DNA of 64,000 nucleotides from Lantana camara (GCA_037501455.1 CM074860.1:54136501-54200500), one strand, 5' to 3'; counted from the stretch's first letter, positions 1 through 11,737 are shown. Program-made: numbers and translations. Notes: generated by a model from the letters alone, not told the origin.

Positions 1-704
1 CTTTTTTTTTTACCTTATTTGCTGAAAGAGTGATGGTTGATTGATCATGTAATGTCTTGCTCTGTTTTCATTCAATATTACCCTGTTTTTTTTCACGTAA
101 ACTGCAGCAAATTTCCTTGTTTCTGCTGCGTGTGGTGAGATGGTTTTCAGACTTTTTTTGGTGAACATTTGCTGCCTTCTATTTCCTTGAATTGTTGGCT
201 TTAGTTGGTTAGAGTTTAGGTAGTTGTTTTGGCCTGGTTTGATTTCCATTTTCCTTCCCCTGTTTCGGTTTTTCTGCTGTTGCCGCCTGTTGCTGCTGTA
301 ACACTCTCCCCGGGCAGGGAGAGTTTGTACGTGGGAGTACCCGCGCTGCAGAAACCTTTGGCATCTTTTTACCGGGCCGGGGAAGGTTTCTTTGAGAAAT
401 CTACCTTGGCGGCTAGCCTTCTGCGTGGCAGCTTCTGTTTCTTCCCTTCTTTCTTCTGCTGCTTTATTTTCCTTCCTTTTTCCTTTGTTGTTCCTTCCTT
501 CCTTGTTTTACTGTGTGTGTGTCTGCCTGTTTAATTAGTGATCTGCTGCGGCTACTTCTTCCATTATTGCAGTGTGTGTGCGTGAGTATATCTATATATA
601 TATATATAGTTTGGTTTGTGTGTGCATGGTGTGCATGGTATTTATATATATAATATGTATCACAAGCATGCATTGTGTGTGTCGTATGTTTCTGAGTTTG
701 CATG
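1..704 (+). mobile_element. Element D, 5' LTR, first part
   Basis: The bases align closely with 39226-39930, part of the 3' LTR of the same element, so the window opens about 1.2 kb inside the 5' LTR of D. It is cut at 704 by element A and resumes at 32148. The GCATG at 700-704 is one copy of A's target duplication; the other is at 32143-32147. The stretch holds degraded GC-rich palindromes (307-416) and a short TA run (593-608). There is no coding capacity. Confidence 0.9.
307..416. repeat. Palindrome cluster in D 5' LTR (degraded)
   Basis: Four CCCGGGC-centred motifs begin at 307, 338, 370 and 402, spaced 31, 32 and 32 bp. They correspond to the better preserved set at 39530-39650. The second and fourth have lost most of their symmetry, and about 12 bp between the second and third is missing relative to the 3' LTR. 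Confidence 0.7.
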
Positions 705-3589
705 GGTAGTGCCCGGAGCGGTGGCCACCACATCCCCCGCACCTAAACCCGAACCCACATATGAAATGGATTTCCATACATGGGCTCAAGTCTGAGCGAA
801 CGGTGACCTATACCCACACACTAGGCTAAGCGGGGCTAAACTCGAACAGAGCGCGCAAATAAGCAAAACAGATCTGCGGAAGCAGTAAACAGGATCGAAA
901 GAGCTCTATAACTAACATATACATCATATACAATGGCCTCATGGCCCCAAAAGATCGATTATATACATCAAAAGTCCATAATTCTTCAGAAAACAATTCT
1001 GGAAACAATTACATATAAGAGTATCCAAAATGCAAGAAATACGAATGCATCACGACCTAGACACACAAGTACAAGACAAGACTCGCACTTCCCCGCCTAG
1101 CTCGGTACACCTGAAAGGGAAAGGAGAGGGTCAGTCTCACAACTCGACTGAGTGAGGGGCTTAACACACCCACACTTTAAATACGTATAGAGCATAGCAC
1201 AAATCAAAAGTGATAGTCATGAATCGAGGCTAGGGTTTTGCACACGAAAACCATTTCCCGAAGCTAATATTTAGTAGAAAAGCATCTATCTCGATTCATA
1301 ATCTATCAGTCATAACATAACCAAAAGCCCGGCGAGAACGGACTATCCCTTACTCCTTTAAACATAAATATCAAATCACAAATCCACCCTTGCATCCATG
1401 GTGTGTCGGGAATCAAACCCTAGCACCTACATTACCAAAAACATACGGGGTAGTTAACCCACGTTATGCCTTCCCCGGTTATCCCCCGAAGGCTCAAGAT
1501 ATCACGCCTTCCCAACCTCCCTAGGTCGCACGTGAATATCTCAAATGAGAACGGTGTACAGGGGTCAAACCCGGCGACCCCGTGGTCGACCCGACCCTTC
1601 CTTACCCACGTCTCCAGGGCCCACAAACCATATCAAACCAAAATCCCATCTTTCAGGGCACACTCGCTCAACATAACAAAAAGTACCAAAAGAGATTCGA
1701 AAATCAAGCTTATATATGCTTTTACTTATATCATTTCCATAAAGTCCAAATCTTCCACAAAATCATAAACATAATTTAAGCACTCATATTTAAGTATGTA
1801 TAACATATCTACATGCGAGTGAGAAATCATCATATTATAGGCCATAGGTTAATAGCTAATAATTCCTGACCTCACCTTAACAAAAGAGACAAAAGGTAGG
1901 ATCGAACGACAACCAACCACCTAAGCTTCGGGCTCTTGCGCAACTGGAAGAGGCTCTGAAACACAAGAGAAAGCAAGACCCGAGACTTAGACTCAAATAT
2001 GAACCAAATAGACGCTCGGCAATGCTTGTGAATGCAAAGAATGCAAATGAAACGCATGAACGTGACAAATAAATCCTACCAATTCTTATTCACATAATTC
2101 ATATCAAATAAGGCCATAAATTCAAAACAAGGTACATAACGCATAATATAACAAGCTAACAAGGCATACAAATCATAAACGAAGAAAGAAAACACAAATA
2201 AAAACAACGAAGCGATAAAAAGAGCAATTGCCGCCGTCATATTTTCAAATGACACGGCCGTGTTGGGTTTTAGTTCAAAATGGACACGGTCGTGTCCGAT
2301 TAAAATTAAATCAGGAGCTTAATACGAGACACTGACACGGCCGTGTTGAGTTGTAGTTCAAAATGGACACGGCCGTGTCCGGTTTTATAAAAATAATTTA
2401 CCCCAAGTCGAGAGGCTGACACGGCCGTGTCCAAAACATGTACAAAGCTGACACGGTCGTGTTGGCCCTTCATCTTCGAAAAAAAAAACCAGCAGCAACT
2501 GTAACTCTGCGCTAAAAACAGAGGAAGAAGCAGAGCAACACGCAACAACATCAAGCAACAACTTCAAACCACAAAACTCAAGCAAACCATGGCAAATCAC
2601 TTCATATGCAACATGTAATCTTCCAATCATCACAAAAGCTCAATAATCATCATATATTTCAAGAATTCTCATGCAAGAATTTAAATTCCATCAATGGAAA
2701 CTTCTACCACACTCATCCATATTCAAAAGCAAGACCATATTTTCATGTTAGGGGCTTAAGGGATCACATATATATCTTCAAATCAAAGCTTAAGTCCAAG
2801 AAACAAGGAAGATCATCAAACCTTCAATATACATGCCATGCTCCATAGTTACATCAAACATAGCTCAAACCATTGAATTAATAGCTTAAAATGATCATAT
2901 AATCATGTACATATCAAATACTATCTTACCCCTTGAAGATGCTGGAAGAAAATGGAGATTAGAGCTCAATCTCTCCCAAGGGTGAATAGTAACGGGTTTG
3001 AGCTTGAACTCCAAAGTTGCTACACCTTTTCCTCTTTTTCCTTGCTTGAACCGAGAATGGGAGTGGGAGGGATGGATATGCTGAGTTTTGGGGGAGTGTG
3101 GGCCCAAGCTTGAGGGTAATATGTCAAAATTTGAGGGACCAAAGTGCAATTAGGTGAAAGGTAGTCATATACGAGCGAGCTGAGTTTCCGGTCGGATTTC
3201 GGAGTACCAAATGAGCTTAAAAGGTTATGAGGCTTAGTCCATCAAACCCGAATCGTCGAAACGAGCTCAACGGTAGTGACGAAATTCAAATCCGAATTCC
3301 CGAGCTCAAAATACACACATTGGAACCTAAGTTGCGCTAAAAACGTTTTAGCCTCCTTTAGGTTCCAAACGAAACAAATAATTCAAAAGCTCAACAAATA
3401 GATTCGAAAACATATAACGAGCATAAACGAATCAATCCATAACAAATTACGTACATACTCAAATAAGAATCATTCGAATTCATAAGAAATATTTAAAATA
3501 AGAATTAAAAGAGTAAAGAATAAGAATTTAAATAATGTAAATCGCGCACATACGTCATACCTGTACGGTCTGAAAGTCGGGGTGTCACA
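705..3589 (-). mobile_element. Element A LTR1 (3'-most LTR)
   Basis: About 2,885 bp. On the minus strand it starts TGTGACACCCCGAC at 3589 and ends GGGCACTACC at 705. In element sense it holds: a splice-donor-like GGGTAAG (2925-2930); the palindrome cluster (2251-2463); a GAAGGC..GCCTTC hairpin near 1480-1515; a CAGTC/GACTG hairpin near 1131-1152; CTTTCAGGTGTAC then GCTAGGCGGG (1092-1101); and the conserved GCGGGGGATGTGG terminal block. No coding capacity; short ORFs here are chance. Confidence 0.93.
2251..2463. repeat. Six paired palindromes GACACGGCCGTGTC in LTR1
   Basis: Copies begin at 2251, 2283, 2334, 2366, 2418 and 2450. Successive distances are 32, 51, 32, 52 and 32 bp, so three pairs with a 32-bp pitch repeat every 83-84 bp. 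Core variation is limited to GGCC or GGTC and to the last base. Spacers inside two pairs share AGTTCAAAATG. Confidence 0.95.
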
Positions 3590-3609
3590 ATCCTTCCCCC
3601 TTAAAAAGG
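3590..3609 (-). promoter_or_regulatory. Polypurine tract of A, first internal region
   Basis: On the minus strand an AAGGGGGAAGGAT tract directly precedes the LTR start TGTGACACC. This is the expected primer for plus-strand DNA synthesis and marks the left LTR as the 3' LTR of a minus-strand element. Confidence 0.85.
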
Positions 3610-3617
3610 ACTTGCCC

Positions 3618-6600
3618 TCAAGTTCGAACCGAGTTCTCGAACAACTCTGGATATAAACTTCTCATCTTTTCCTCAGTTTCCCAGGTGGATTCCTCGGATT
3701 TCTGATCTCTCCAAAGTACCCTGACCAAAGGAATCTGTCGGTTTCTTAATTCTTGCATTTTTCGATCCTGAATTGCAACTGGGTGTTTCTCAATTGTCAA
3801 ATCCGGCTCTAACTGAACTTCTTCAACTGGGAGAATTATTGTCTCATCGGGGTAATACTTACGGAGTTGAGAAACGTGAAACACGTTGTGTATCCCGGTC
3901 AAAGTTGGCGGTAAATCCAACCTATACGCCACTTCTCCGATTCTTTCTAAAATCTCAAACGGTCCAAGATATCGGGGACTGAGTTTTCCACCTTTACCTA
4001 TTCGAGTGAAACCTTTTCTCGGAGATGCTTTTAAAAAGACTCTATCTCCCATCTCAAACTGTAAAGGTCTTCTTCTCTTATCAGCGTAACTCTTCTGACA
4101 TGACTGAGCCGCTTTCATTCTTTGCCTAATCTGATGAACCTTCTCAATCGTAGCAGTAATATTTTCCTTAGGTTCGGCTCTCTCGAGTTTATGCTCTTCA
4201 GTCCATCTCCAATCCTCGATATCCCAAAATATATGGGATCTGCACTTCCTTCCATAAAGTGCCTCACAAGGAGCCATCCCAATTGAACCCTGATAGCTGT
4301 TATTATACGCAAACTCAACCAAAGCCAGATGCTCGTCCCACTTACCTTGAAAATCCAAAACACACGCCCTAAGCATATCCTCCCAATACTGAATTAACCT
4401 CTCCCTCTGACCGTCGGTCTGAGGATGCGAAGCGGTGCTGAACTTGAGCTTGGTACCCAAACATCTCTGAAGATTCTGCCAAAAGATCGAAGTGAACCTC
4501 GGATCTCGATCCGAAACTATACTGACTGGAATTCGGTCTAATCTTACAATTTCCCGCACATACAACTCTGCTAGTTTCGGTACCTAATCAGACTTCCAAA
4601 CCTTAAGAAAATGGGTAGACTTAGTCAACCTATCCATAATCACCCAAATTCCATCGAACCCTCCTTTAGCTTTAGGCAAGCCGGACACAAAGTCCATGGT
4701 CACTTGCTCCCACTTCCACTCGGGAATAGGAAGTGGTTGAAGAGTTTCTCCCGGCTTCTGGTGCTCTGCCTTCACCTTTTGACATGTTAGTCATCGCTTC
4801 ACGAAGTTCGCGACGTCCCTTTTCATGCCATTCCACCACAACTTCTCTTTCAGATCTCGATACATCTTAGTACCTCCCGAATGAATCGAGTACCCCGAGC
4901 GATGTGCTTCTTCAAAAATCAACCTCCTATGCTCGGTTGGAACACCAACTCTTGATTTGAACCTTAACAAACCTGAGTCATCCAATCCAAACTTAGAATC
5001 CTGGTTCTCTTGTGAACGAGATATCAATCTCTGAATCTCAACATCTGAGGCCTGAGCTTCTAATAACTGCTGTTTCAAATCTGGTATAATTGTGAGATTA
5101 GCCAACCAAGTCCCTGAAGCCAGAATCTCTGAACCCGAATTAGAAGAACCTACTTCCAAATTAACCACACTCGCCTTTCTACTCAATGCATCGGCTACCA
5201 CGTTTGCTTTACCTGGATGGTACTGAATCTTGCAATCATAATCCTCTAGTAATTCCATCCAATGCCTCTGCCCGACATTCAAATCCTTCTGAGAAAAGAG
5301 GTACTTGAGGCTCTGATGATCCGTGAACACCTCGAACGTAGTACCGCAGAGATAGTGTCGCCACTTCATCAATACGAACACAACGACAGCCAATTCCAAG
5401 TCATGGGTAGGGTAATTCTTCTCATGCTCCTTCAATTTTCTCGAAGCATAAGCTACCACTCTACCATGTTGCATTAAAACACAACCCAGACCTTCCTTAG
5501 AAGCATCCGTGTAAACTGCATAACCATCGGTGCCCTCGGGTTGGGTGAGAACTGGTGCTGAAGTCAATTTCACTTTCAAAGTCTGAAAACTTGCTTCACA
5601 CTTATCACCCCACTCAAACTTCACTTCTTTCTTAGTCAGCTGAGTCAACGGAGCAGCAATCTTAGAAAAATCTTTAACAAACCTTCTGTAATAACCAGCT
5701 AATCCAAGAAAGCTTCGAATTTCTGAAACATTCCTCGGTCTTTCCCAACGAAGCACGGATTCAATCTTGGACGGATCCACTTCAATTCCATTACCCGAAA
5801 TAATATGCCCCAAAAATATAACCCTGTCGATCCAAAACTCGCATTTGCTAAAGTTGGCATATAACTTATGCTCCCTTAGGGTTTCCAAAACAATCTGAAG
5901 ATGCTGAGCGTGCTCTTCAACCGACTTAGAATACACCAGAATGTCGTCTATACAAATTACCACAAACTTGTCAAGGAACTGCCTGAACACTCGGTGCATC
6001 AAATCCATGAATACGGTTGGAGCATTAGTTAACCCGAAAGGCATCACAACGAACTGAAAATGACCATAGCGAGTGTTGAATCCAGTCTTAGGTATATCCT
6101 CCTCCCTTATCCGCAGCTGATAGTAACCCTGCCTCAAATCTAACTTGGAATAGACCTTAGAACCTTGCAGAATATCAAATAACTCCTCGATGTGAGGTAA
6201 AGGGTATTTGTTCTTCACGGTCATCCGATTCAGCTCACGGTAATCTATGCACATCCTTAACGTGCCATCTTTCTTCTTTACAAATAGCACAGGAGCACCC
6301 CACGGAGAAGTGCTCGGGCGGATGTACCCGCAATCTAGAAGTTCATCAAGCTGCAACTTTAACTCCTTTAACTCAGCAGGAGCCATTCTGTAGGGAGTCT
6401 TCGAGAAAGGCTCTGCTCCAGGATAAAGGTCAATTACGAACTCGATGTCCTTATCAGGCGGAAGAGAACCCAAAGTCTCAGGGAAAACATCGATATACTC
6501 ACGCACGACCTCCGTCTCTTCAAGTTTGGCCTGATCCTTCGGTCTATTCAAAAGATAGGCCACAAAACCTGTTGCACCGTCCCGGACCAGTTTACTAGCC

Positions 6601-6683
6601 TCGACAAAAGAAATAAACGGGCTTGACTTAACCCTCTCACCCTTAAACACCACTGAACCGACGGAAACTTTTTCTCCCGACAA
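3618..6683 (-). pseudogene. pol: Element A copy 1 pol: RT, RNase H, integrase, chromodomain-like tail
   Basis: This encodes the replication and integration half of the polyprotein. In order it shows RT ([12 protein letters not shown] near 6390; catalytic IDD at about 5943-5951), RNase H ([11 protein letters not shown] near 5500, TDHQSL near 5310, DALSRK near 5180), the integrase zinc region (HRSGYSIH near 4900), the catalytic core ([17 protein letters not shown], a DGQ..ER motif, about 4710-4390) and a chromodomain-like end ([17 protein letters not shown], 3630-3690). Breaks: a one-base deletion near 6672 separates it from gag-protease; TGA at 4791-4793 replaces the first Cys of the integrase CX2C; TAG at 4584-4586 is shared with copy 2. 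The stretch 3618-4565 is open to the natural stop. Confidence 0.92.
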
Positions 6684-8090
6684 TCCATCTGAGCCCCATA
6701 TTCATACAACCAATCCATCCCTAAAATAACATCATACCTCTGCATAGGCATCTCAATCAACTCTGCCAGAAAGACTCGGCCTTCAAAGCTAATTGGACAA
6801 CCCCTAAAAACCCTGCAAGATACCAAGCTACCACCAAGAGGGGAACTAACCACGTAATCATACGCACATAAAGAAACGGGCAAGCACATAGTAGCAGTAA
6901 TGTCCCGATAAATAAATGAATGAGTAGCCCTGGGATCAAATAATGCATGTAATGTAGTGCCATGGATGCTTATAGTACCTTCGATCATAGCGTTTGGGTC
7001 GATATCCACAGCTTGCTCCTCCTCAGCTCCCAACGCATACGCCCTACCTGGAATTGCAGGCCTCGGATTGTCTTTCTTTTTCGGGCACGTGTTCACCATA
7101 TGATCCGGTGCTCCACAAATGAAACACCTTTTATGAAGTCTGAAGCAATTATCCACGTGGTGAGGACCCTTGCAATAGGTACATTGCACTTTAGGTGGTG
7201 CTGGAAGTGCTACAGGTTGCTTGGCTTGAGTTGGTCCCGCTGGTCTGAATGATTTGTTCTGAGGCTTAGCCTGTTGAAAAGTTTGAAAGGCTGGCCGCTT
7301 TCCAAATTTATTCAAAGTCCCTGAGCTGGACCCTTGCCCCGAATGTGAAGTCCTCCTCCTCAAAACCACTCTCTCTTCGACCCTGAGAGCCTTATCAACT
7401 ACTTTCGCCCACGTGCTCGTATTGGCTGCTTCCAAAGCATCTTTCATATCCTCCCGTAGTCCTTGGAGAAACTAGAGGCCTTCGCTTCATCATCATTGGC
7501 GATATTAGGGGCATAGCGGGAGAGTCTCTCAAACTCGTTGATATATTCAGTCACAGACATACTCCCTTGTTTCAAATCCATAAATTCCCTCAACCTTTGG
7601 CTTCTCGTAACCTTAGGGATATATTTATTCTTGAATTCCTGTTCAAAGATATCCCATGTAATCTCTTCCCCGGAAGCTTCCAACTTAATCTGAGTCCTAG
7701 TCCACCAACTGTAGGCCTGTCCCTTATCATGCTAAGAGTGAACTGTAGCTTGTCCATCGGGTCACAAGGAATGAAGCGCCATACCCGATTTGTCTGAATT
7801 AACCACTACTCTGTTTGCACATCATTCCCACCAATGAAAACCGGTGGATTCTGATTTTTAAATTCCCGAAAAAGAGCAGTGATAGCATTCCCTCCATGAT
7901 TCCCGGCCGGAGGTGCATTATTCCTTTCTTGAGCCCTTTGTTCAAAAAATACGGCCAATGTTTCCATAAAATTCCCGTGATACATTTGAGGTGGAGGTGG
8001 TGGATTGTTGTTTTCTAAGTGTGGAGAATGATCTCGGTGATGACGGTGTTCCGGAGATCTATCTCGGCGGTGGTGTCTTCGGGGAGGCAT
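6672..8090 (-). pseudogene. gag: Element A copy 1 gag and protease
   Basis: Gag packages element RNA. The start is the MPPRRHHRRDRSPEHRH methionine (8088-8090), chosen because it begins the basic N-terminus shared by the other families and because TTTTGTAG lies directly upstream. A retrotransposon-gag core (FKNKYIPK, FERLSRYAPNIA) is followed by two CCHC-type knuckles (CTYCKGPHHVDNC and CFICGAPDHMVNTC, about 7080-7190) and a protease (near 6940) whose site reads DPR rather than DPG. Breaks: TAG at 7806-7808, a one-base deletion near 7731, a one-base deletion at about 7472-7475 shared with copy 2, and the 6672 frameshift. Confidence 0.9.
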
Positions 8091-8266
8091 ATTTCTACAA
8101 AACAAAAGATTCCAATTCATATGCGTGAGGGTTAGTGCATGTTCATGTGCACTATTAACAAGAAAGTAAACAAATAATCACATAAATGCATATGACCACG
8201 TTTTCCTAAGCCGTACGACCTAGACTCACCAGACTCGACCCAAGAGCTCCGGTTTTGCAACCGAGA

Positions 8267-8278
8267 GCTCTGATACCA
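8267..8278 (-). promoter_or_regulatory. Primer-binding site, tRNA-iMet type (A copy 1)
   Basis: TGGTATCAGAGC on the minus strand, a short distance after the LTR end (LTR boundary at 8288). It matches the 3' end of plant initiator methionine tRNA, the usual primer for this lineage. It fixes 8288-onwards as the 5' LTR for this internal region. Confidence 0.93.
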
Positions 8279-8287
8279 CTTTAAGGA

Positions 8288-9915
8288 TGTAGCGCCCGGA
8301 GCGGTGGCCTCCACATCCCCCGCACCTAAACCCGAACCCACATATGAAATGGATTTCCATACATGGGCTCAAGTCTAAGCGAACGGTGACCTATACCCAC
8401 ACACTAGGCTAAACGGGGCTAAACTCGAACAGAGCACGTAAATAAACAAAACAGATCTGCGGAAGCAGTAAACAGGATTGAAAGAGCTCTATAACTAACA
8501 TATACATCATATACAATGGCCTCACGGCCCCAAAAGATCGAGTATATACATCAAAAGTCCATAATTCTTCAAAAAACAATTCTGGCAACAATTACATATA
8601 ACAGTATCCATAATGCAAGAAATACGAATGCATCACGACCTAGACACACAAGTACAAGACAAGACTCGCACTTCCCTGCGTAGCTCGGTACACCTCAAAG
8701 GGAGGGAGAGGGTCAGTCTCACAACTCGAATGAGTGACGGGCTTAACACACCCACACTTTAAATACATATAGAGCATAGCACAAATCAAAAGTGATAGTC
8801 ATGAATCGAGGCTAGGGTTTTGCACACCAAAACCATTTCCCGAAGCTAATATTTAGTAGAAAAGCATCTATCTCAATTCATAATCTATCAGTCATAACAT
8901 AACCAAAAGCCCGGCGAGAACGGACTATCCCTTACTCCTTTAAACATAAATATCAAATCACAAATCCACCCTTGCATCCATGGTGTGTCGGGAATCAAAC
9001 CCTAGCACCTACATTACCAAAAACATACAAGGTAGATAACCCACGTTATGCCTTCCCCGGTTATCCACCGAAGGCTCAAGATATCATGCCTTCCCAACCT
9101 CCCTAGGTCGTACTTGAATATCTCAAATGAGAACGTGCACAGGGGTCAAACCCGGCGACCCCGTGGTCGACCCGGGCCTTCCTTACCCACGTCTCCAAGG
9201 CCCACAAACCATATCAAACCAAAATCCCATCTTTCAGGGCACACTCGCTCAACATAACAAAACGTACCAAAAGGGATTCAAAAATCAAGCTTATATATGC
9301 TTTTACTTATATCATTTCCATAAAATCCAAATCTTCCATAAAATCATAAACATAATTTAAGCACTCATATTTAAGTATGTATAACATATCCGCATGTGAG
9401 TGAGAAACCATCATATTATAGGCCATAGGTTAATAGCTAATAATTCTTAACCTCACCTTAACAAAAGAGACAAAAGGTAGGATCGAACGGCAACCAACCA
9501 CCTAAGCTTCGGGCTCTTGCGCAACTGGAAGAGGCTCTGAAACACAAGAGAAAGCAAGACCCGAGACTTAGACTCAAATATGAACCAAATAGACGCTCGA
9601 CAATGCTTGTGAATGCAAAGAATGCAAATGAAACGCATGAACTTGACCAATAAATCCTACCAATTCTTATTCACATAATTCATATCAAATAAGGCCAAAT
9701 ATTCAAAACAAGGTACATAACGCGTAATATAACAAGCTAACAAGGCATACAAATCATAAACGAGGAAAGAAAACACAAATAAAAACAACGAAGCGATAAA
9801 ACGAGCAATTGCCGCCGCCATATTTTCAAATGACACGGCCGTGTTGGGTTTTAGTTCAAAATGGACACGGCCGTGTCCGATTAAAATTAAATCAGGAGCT
9901 TTATACGAGACGCTG
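8288..9915 (-). mobile_element. Element A LTR2, first part (cut by B)
   Basis: This aligns with LTR1 from its 3' end inward and stops at CGCTG (9911-9915), where element B begins; the LTR resumes at 23355. It contains GCTAGGCGGG-type sequence near 8675, the CAGTC/GACTG hairpin (imperfect here) near 8715, and the first two palindromes (9832 and 9864, 32 bp apart). The third palindrome is split: its first G is 9915. Confidence 0.92.
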
Positions 9916-10853
9916 TGTAACGCCCCAGCTTTCGGCATTTCAGGTATGTTCGACACGTGTGCGTTTGAGAGTTAGCTTTTAATTATTAATTGTTCATTTC
10001 TTTAATTTTCCATAGCATGACATAATTTTATAAAAATTATATTTTTGACATTTTATTGAAAATTCATATCATATCATATTTATCGGATATATTGAACGTG
10101 ATTGCTATGTGAATTATTTTCCCAAATGTGATTTAATTCTTTTATGGCTTAATTGATCATTTTCGTGAATTAGGGATCTAATTGCATTGGACTTGATTGA
10201 TCATTTAATATTGGATTTGAACCTCATTGCATGAATTAATTAATAGAAGGATTTAATTGCAAATTGGCCATCTCTTCCCCTCTCTTGAGCAGCATATCAC
10301 GTACCATTACATCCCATTTCATACCACATTTCATCTTTGCTCCATTTTCTTCCCTTTGCCAACCGAATCAAACCCTCATTTTGAAGAGAGGAGATTTCAT
10401 CATTTAAGCATCAATTTGTGGGATTTGTGGACATAGAAGCATCATCATCATCACTTCTTCATCCTAGCTTCCATTTCTTTCATTTGAGGTATTTTTGGAG
10501 ATTTCATTATTTTCTTGAATATGTGATATATAGGGCTTGGTATTGGCTTGAGTGAATTGTGTATTTGTTGTTGGAAACATGGTTGTGATCATTAAGCTCA
10601 AGGTTGATGCATATAACTTGTGATTTTTGGATTTAGAGCATGAGTGTTGGTATGTGTTTCAAATGATGGATTATTGATGATCTAACATGGAATTATGTGT
10701 TTAAATGAGTTGTTGTTGATCTATATGTATGTTAGCATATGTGTTGCATCAAATATGTGCTTTACATCTTGAATTTGATCCATTTTTGGTGGTTGAGTGT
10801 TGTTATGCCATTGCTGCTCTGTTCTGCTCTACATACAGCTGCTCTCGTATTTT

Positions 10854-11080
10854 GGGAACGGCCCTTCCCAACCCCAGTTCAAAACTGGAAAGGTCGTTCC
10901 CATGATGCTGAGACAGTAGGCCAGCGAGACTGGGAACGGCCCTTCCCATTTTGGCCTTTGAGCCGGAAGGGCCGTTCCCAGCTAAAACGTTTTCCCTTTT
11001 AAGAAAATGCTGTTGCGTTTTCTGTAGGCCATGGGAACGGCCCTTCCCATTTTCAAAGGGAAGCCGGAACGACCGTTCCC
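10854..11080. repeat. Six paired palindromes GGGAACGGCCGTTCCC (B 5' LTR)
   Basis: Start points, aligned on the GGCC centre, are 10854, 10886, 10932, 10964, 11033 and 11065. Distances are 32, 46, 32, 69 and 32 bp: three pairs, each exactly 32 bp apart, although the palindrome is unrelated to that in A. Several copies are imperfect (CCCTTCCC for CCGTTCCC). The 3' LTR repeats the same spacing at 21720, 21752, 21798, 21830, 21899 and 21931. Confidence 0.94.
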
Positions 11081-11709
11081 ATAGTCCAGAAAGTGCCCAA
11101 AATTCACTACATAAAATTGCATTTTTAGCACCTCGTTCCGACGGCTTCCTTGACCCCTAATTGCTATTATATGACTGAATACATGTCGAAACGCAATATT
11201 TTTATGGTACATTGTATTTTTCCCGTCGTCTCGTTGCATTTCCACCGTTCGTCATATTTGGTACATTTTGAGTCGTGTTTCACGGACAATTGTCTTTCTT
11301 GCACAGACCAGCTTCCTGGTGACGAGGAGCGGGCCCCGTGAGTTGTTTCCTTGGATATTTTTGGGTCGTTCAGGTGAGGTTTAATTTTAGATACATAGGA
11401 CCCGTACAACCCTATGTGAAGTTTTAAGCCAAAACCTATCTTTATACTTATAATTTTCAAATGAGATTGGTTTTCAAATGTTTTACCGAACTATTGGAGG
11501 GATTGATTGATTGATTGATTGTTTTGGCGAGTATTGTATTGCACTGTGGGCCCGAGGGTAGTGACTCGAGCCAACCGGGAAAGCACGGGTTGACGGGTAA
11601 CTCGAGAGCTATCCTCACCAACTGGGATGAACCCTGAACCCTCTACGAGATTAGGGGAGGAAGGAGTTCCGGGCTTAGGGATTCATGTACCCTCTGCCCA
11701 GATTGATTG

Positions 11710-11737
11710 GATGGTGGGGCCTTGCAATCCCACCATC
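11710..11737 (+). other. Conserved LTR hairpin with TTGCAA loop
   Basis: GATGGTGGG (11710-11718) pairs perfectly with CCCACCATC (11729-11737) around a loop containing CTTGCAA. The equivalent hairpin with a different stem sequence occurs in LTRs C, D and H, and a variant in G. It is always followed by a CCGGAGGAA-type motif. Repeated in the 3' LTR at 22576-22603. Confidence 0.75.

Noticed and set aside
2251..2463. CRISPR-like regularly spaced palindromic repeats
   Set aside because: Spacing is regular, but repeats are 14 bp, spacers are similar to each other, there are no cas genes, and the context is a plant LTR.
3773..3982. Plus-strand ORFs opposite A pol (also 5262-5477, 24793-24987, 26282-26497)
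   Set aside because: They are antisense shadows of conserved integrase and RNase H codons.
8267..8278. Possible tRNA gene fragment
   Set aside because: Only the 12-13 bases complementary to the tRNA-iMet 3' end are present, at the PBS position; no cloverleaf.
10739..11002. ORF with repeated WERPFP and GRSQ peptides, also at 21605-21868
   Set aside because: The peptide repeats are translations of the GGGAACGGCC palindromes in B's LTRs; no start context, and no conservation outside the palindromes.
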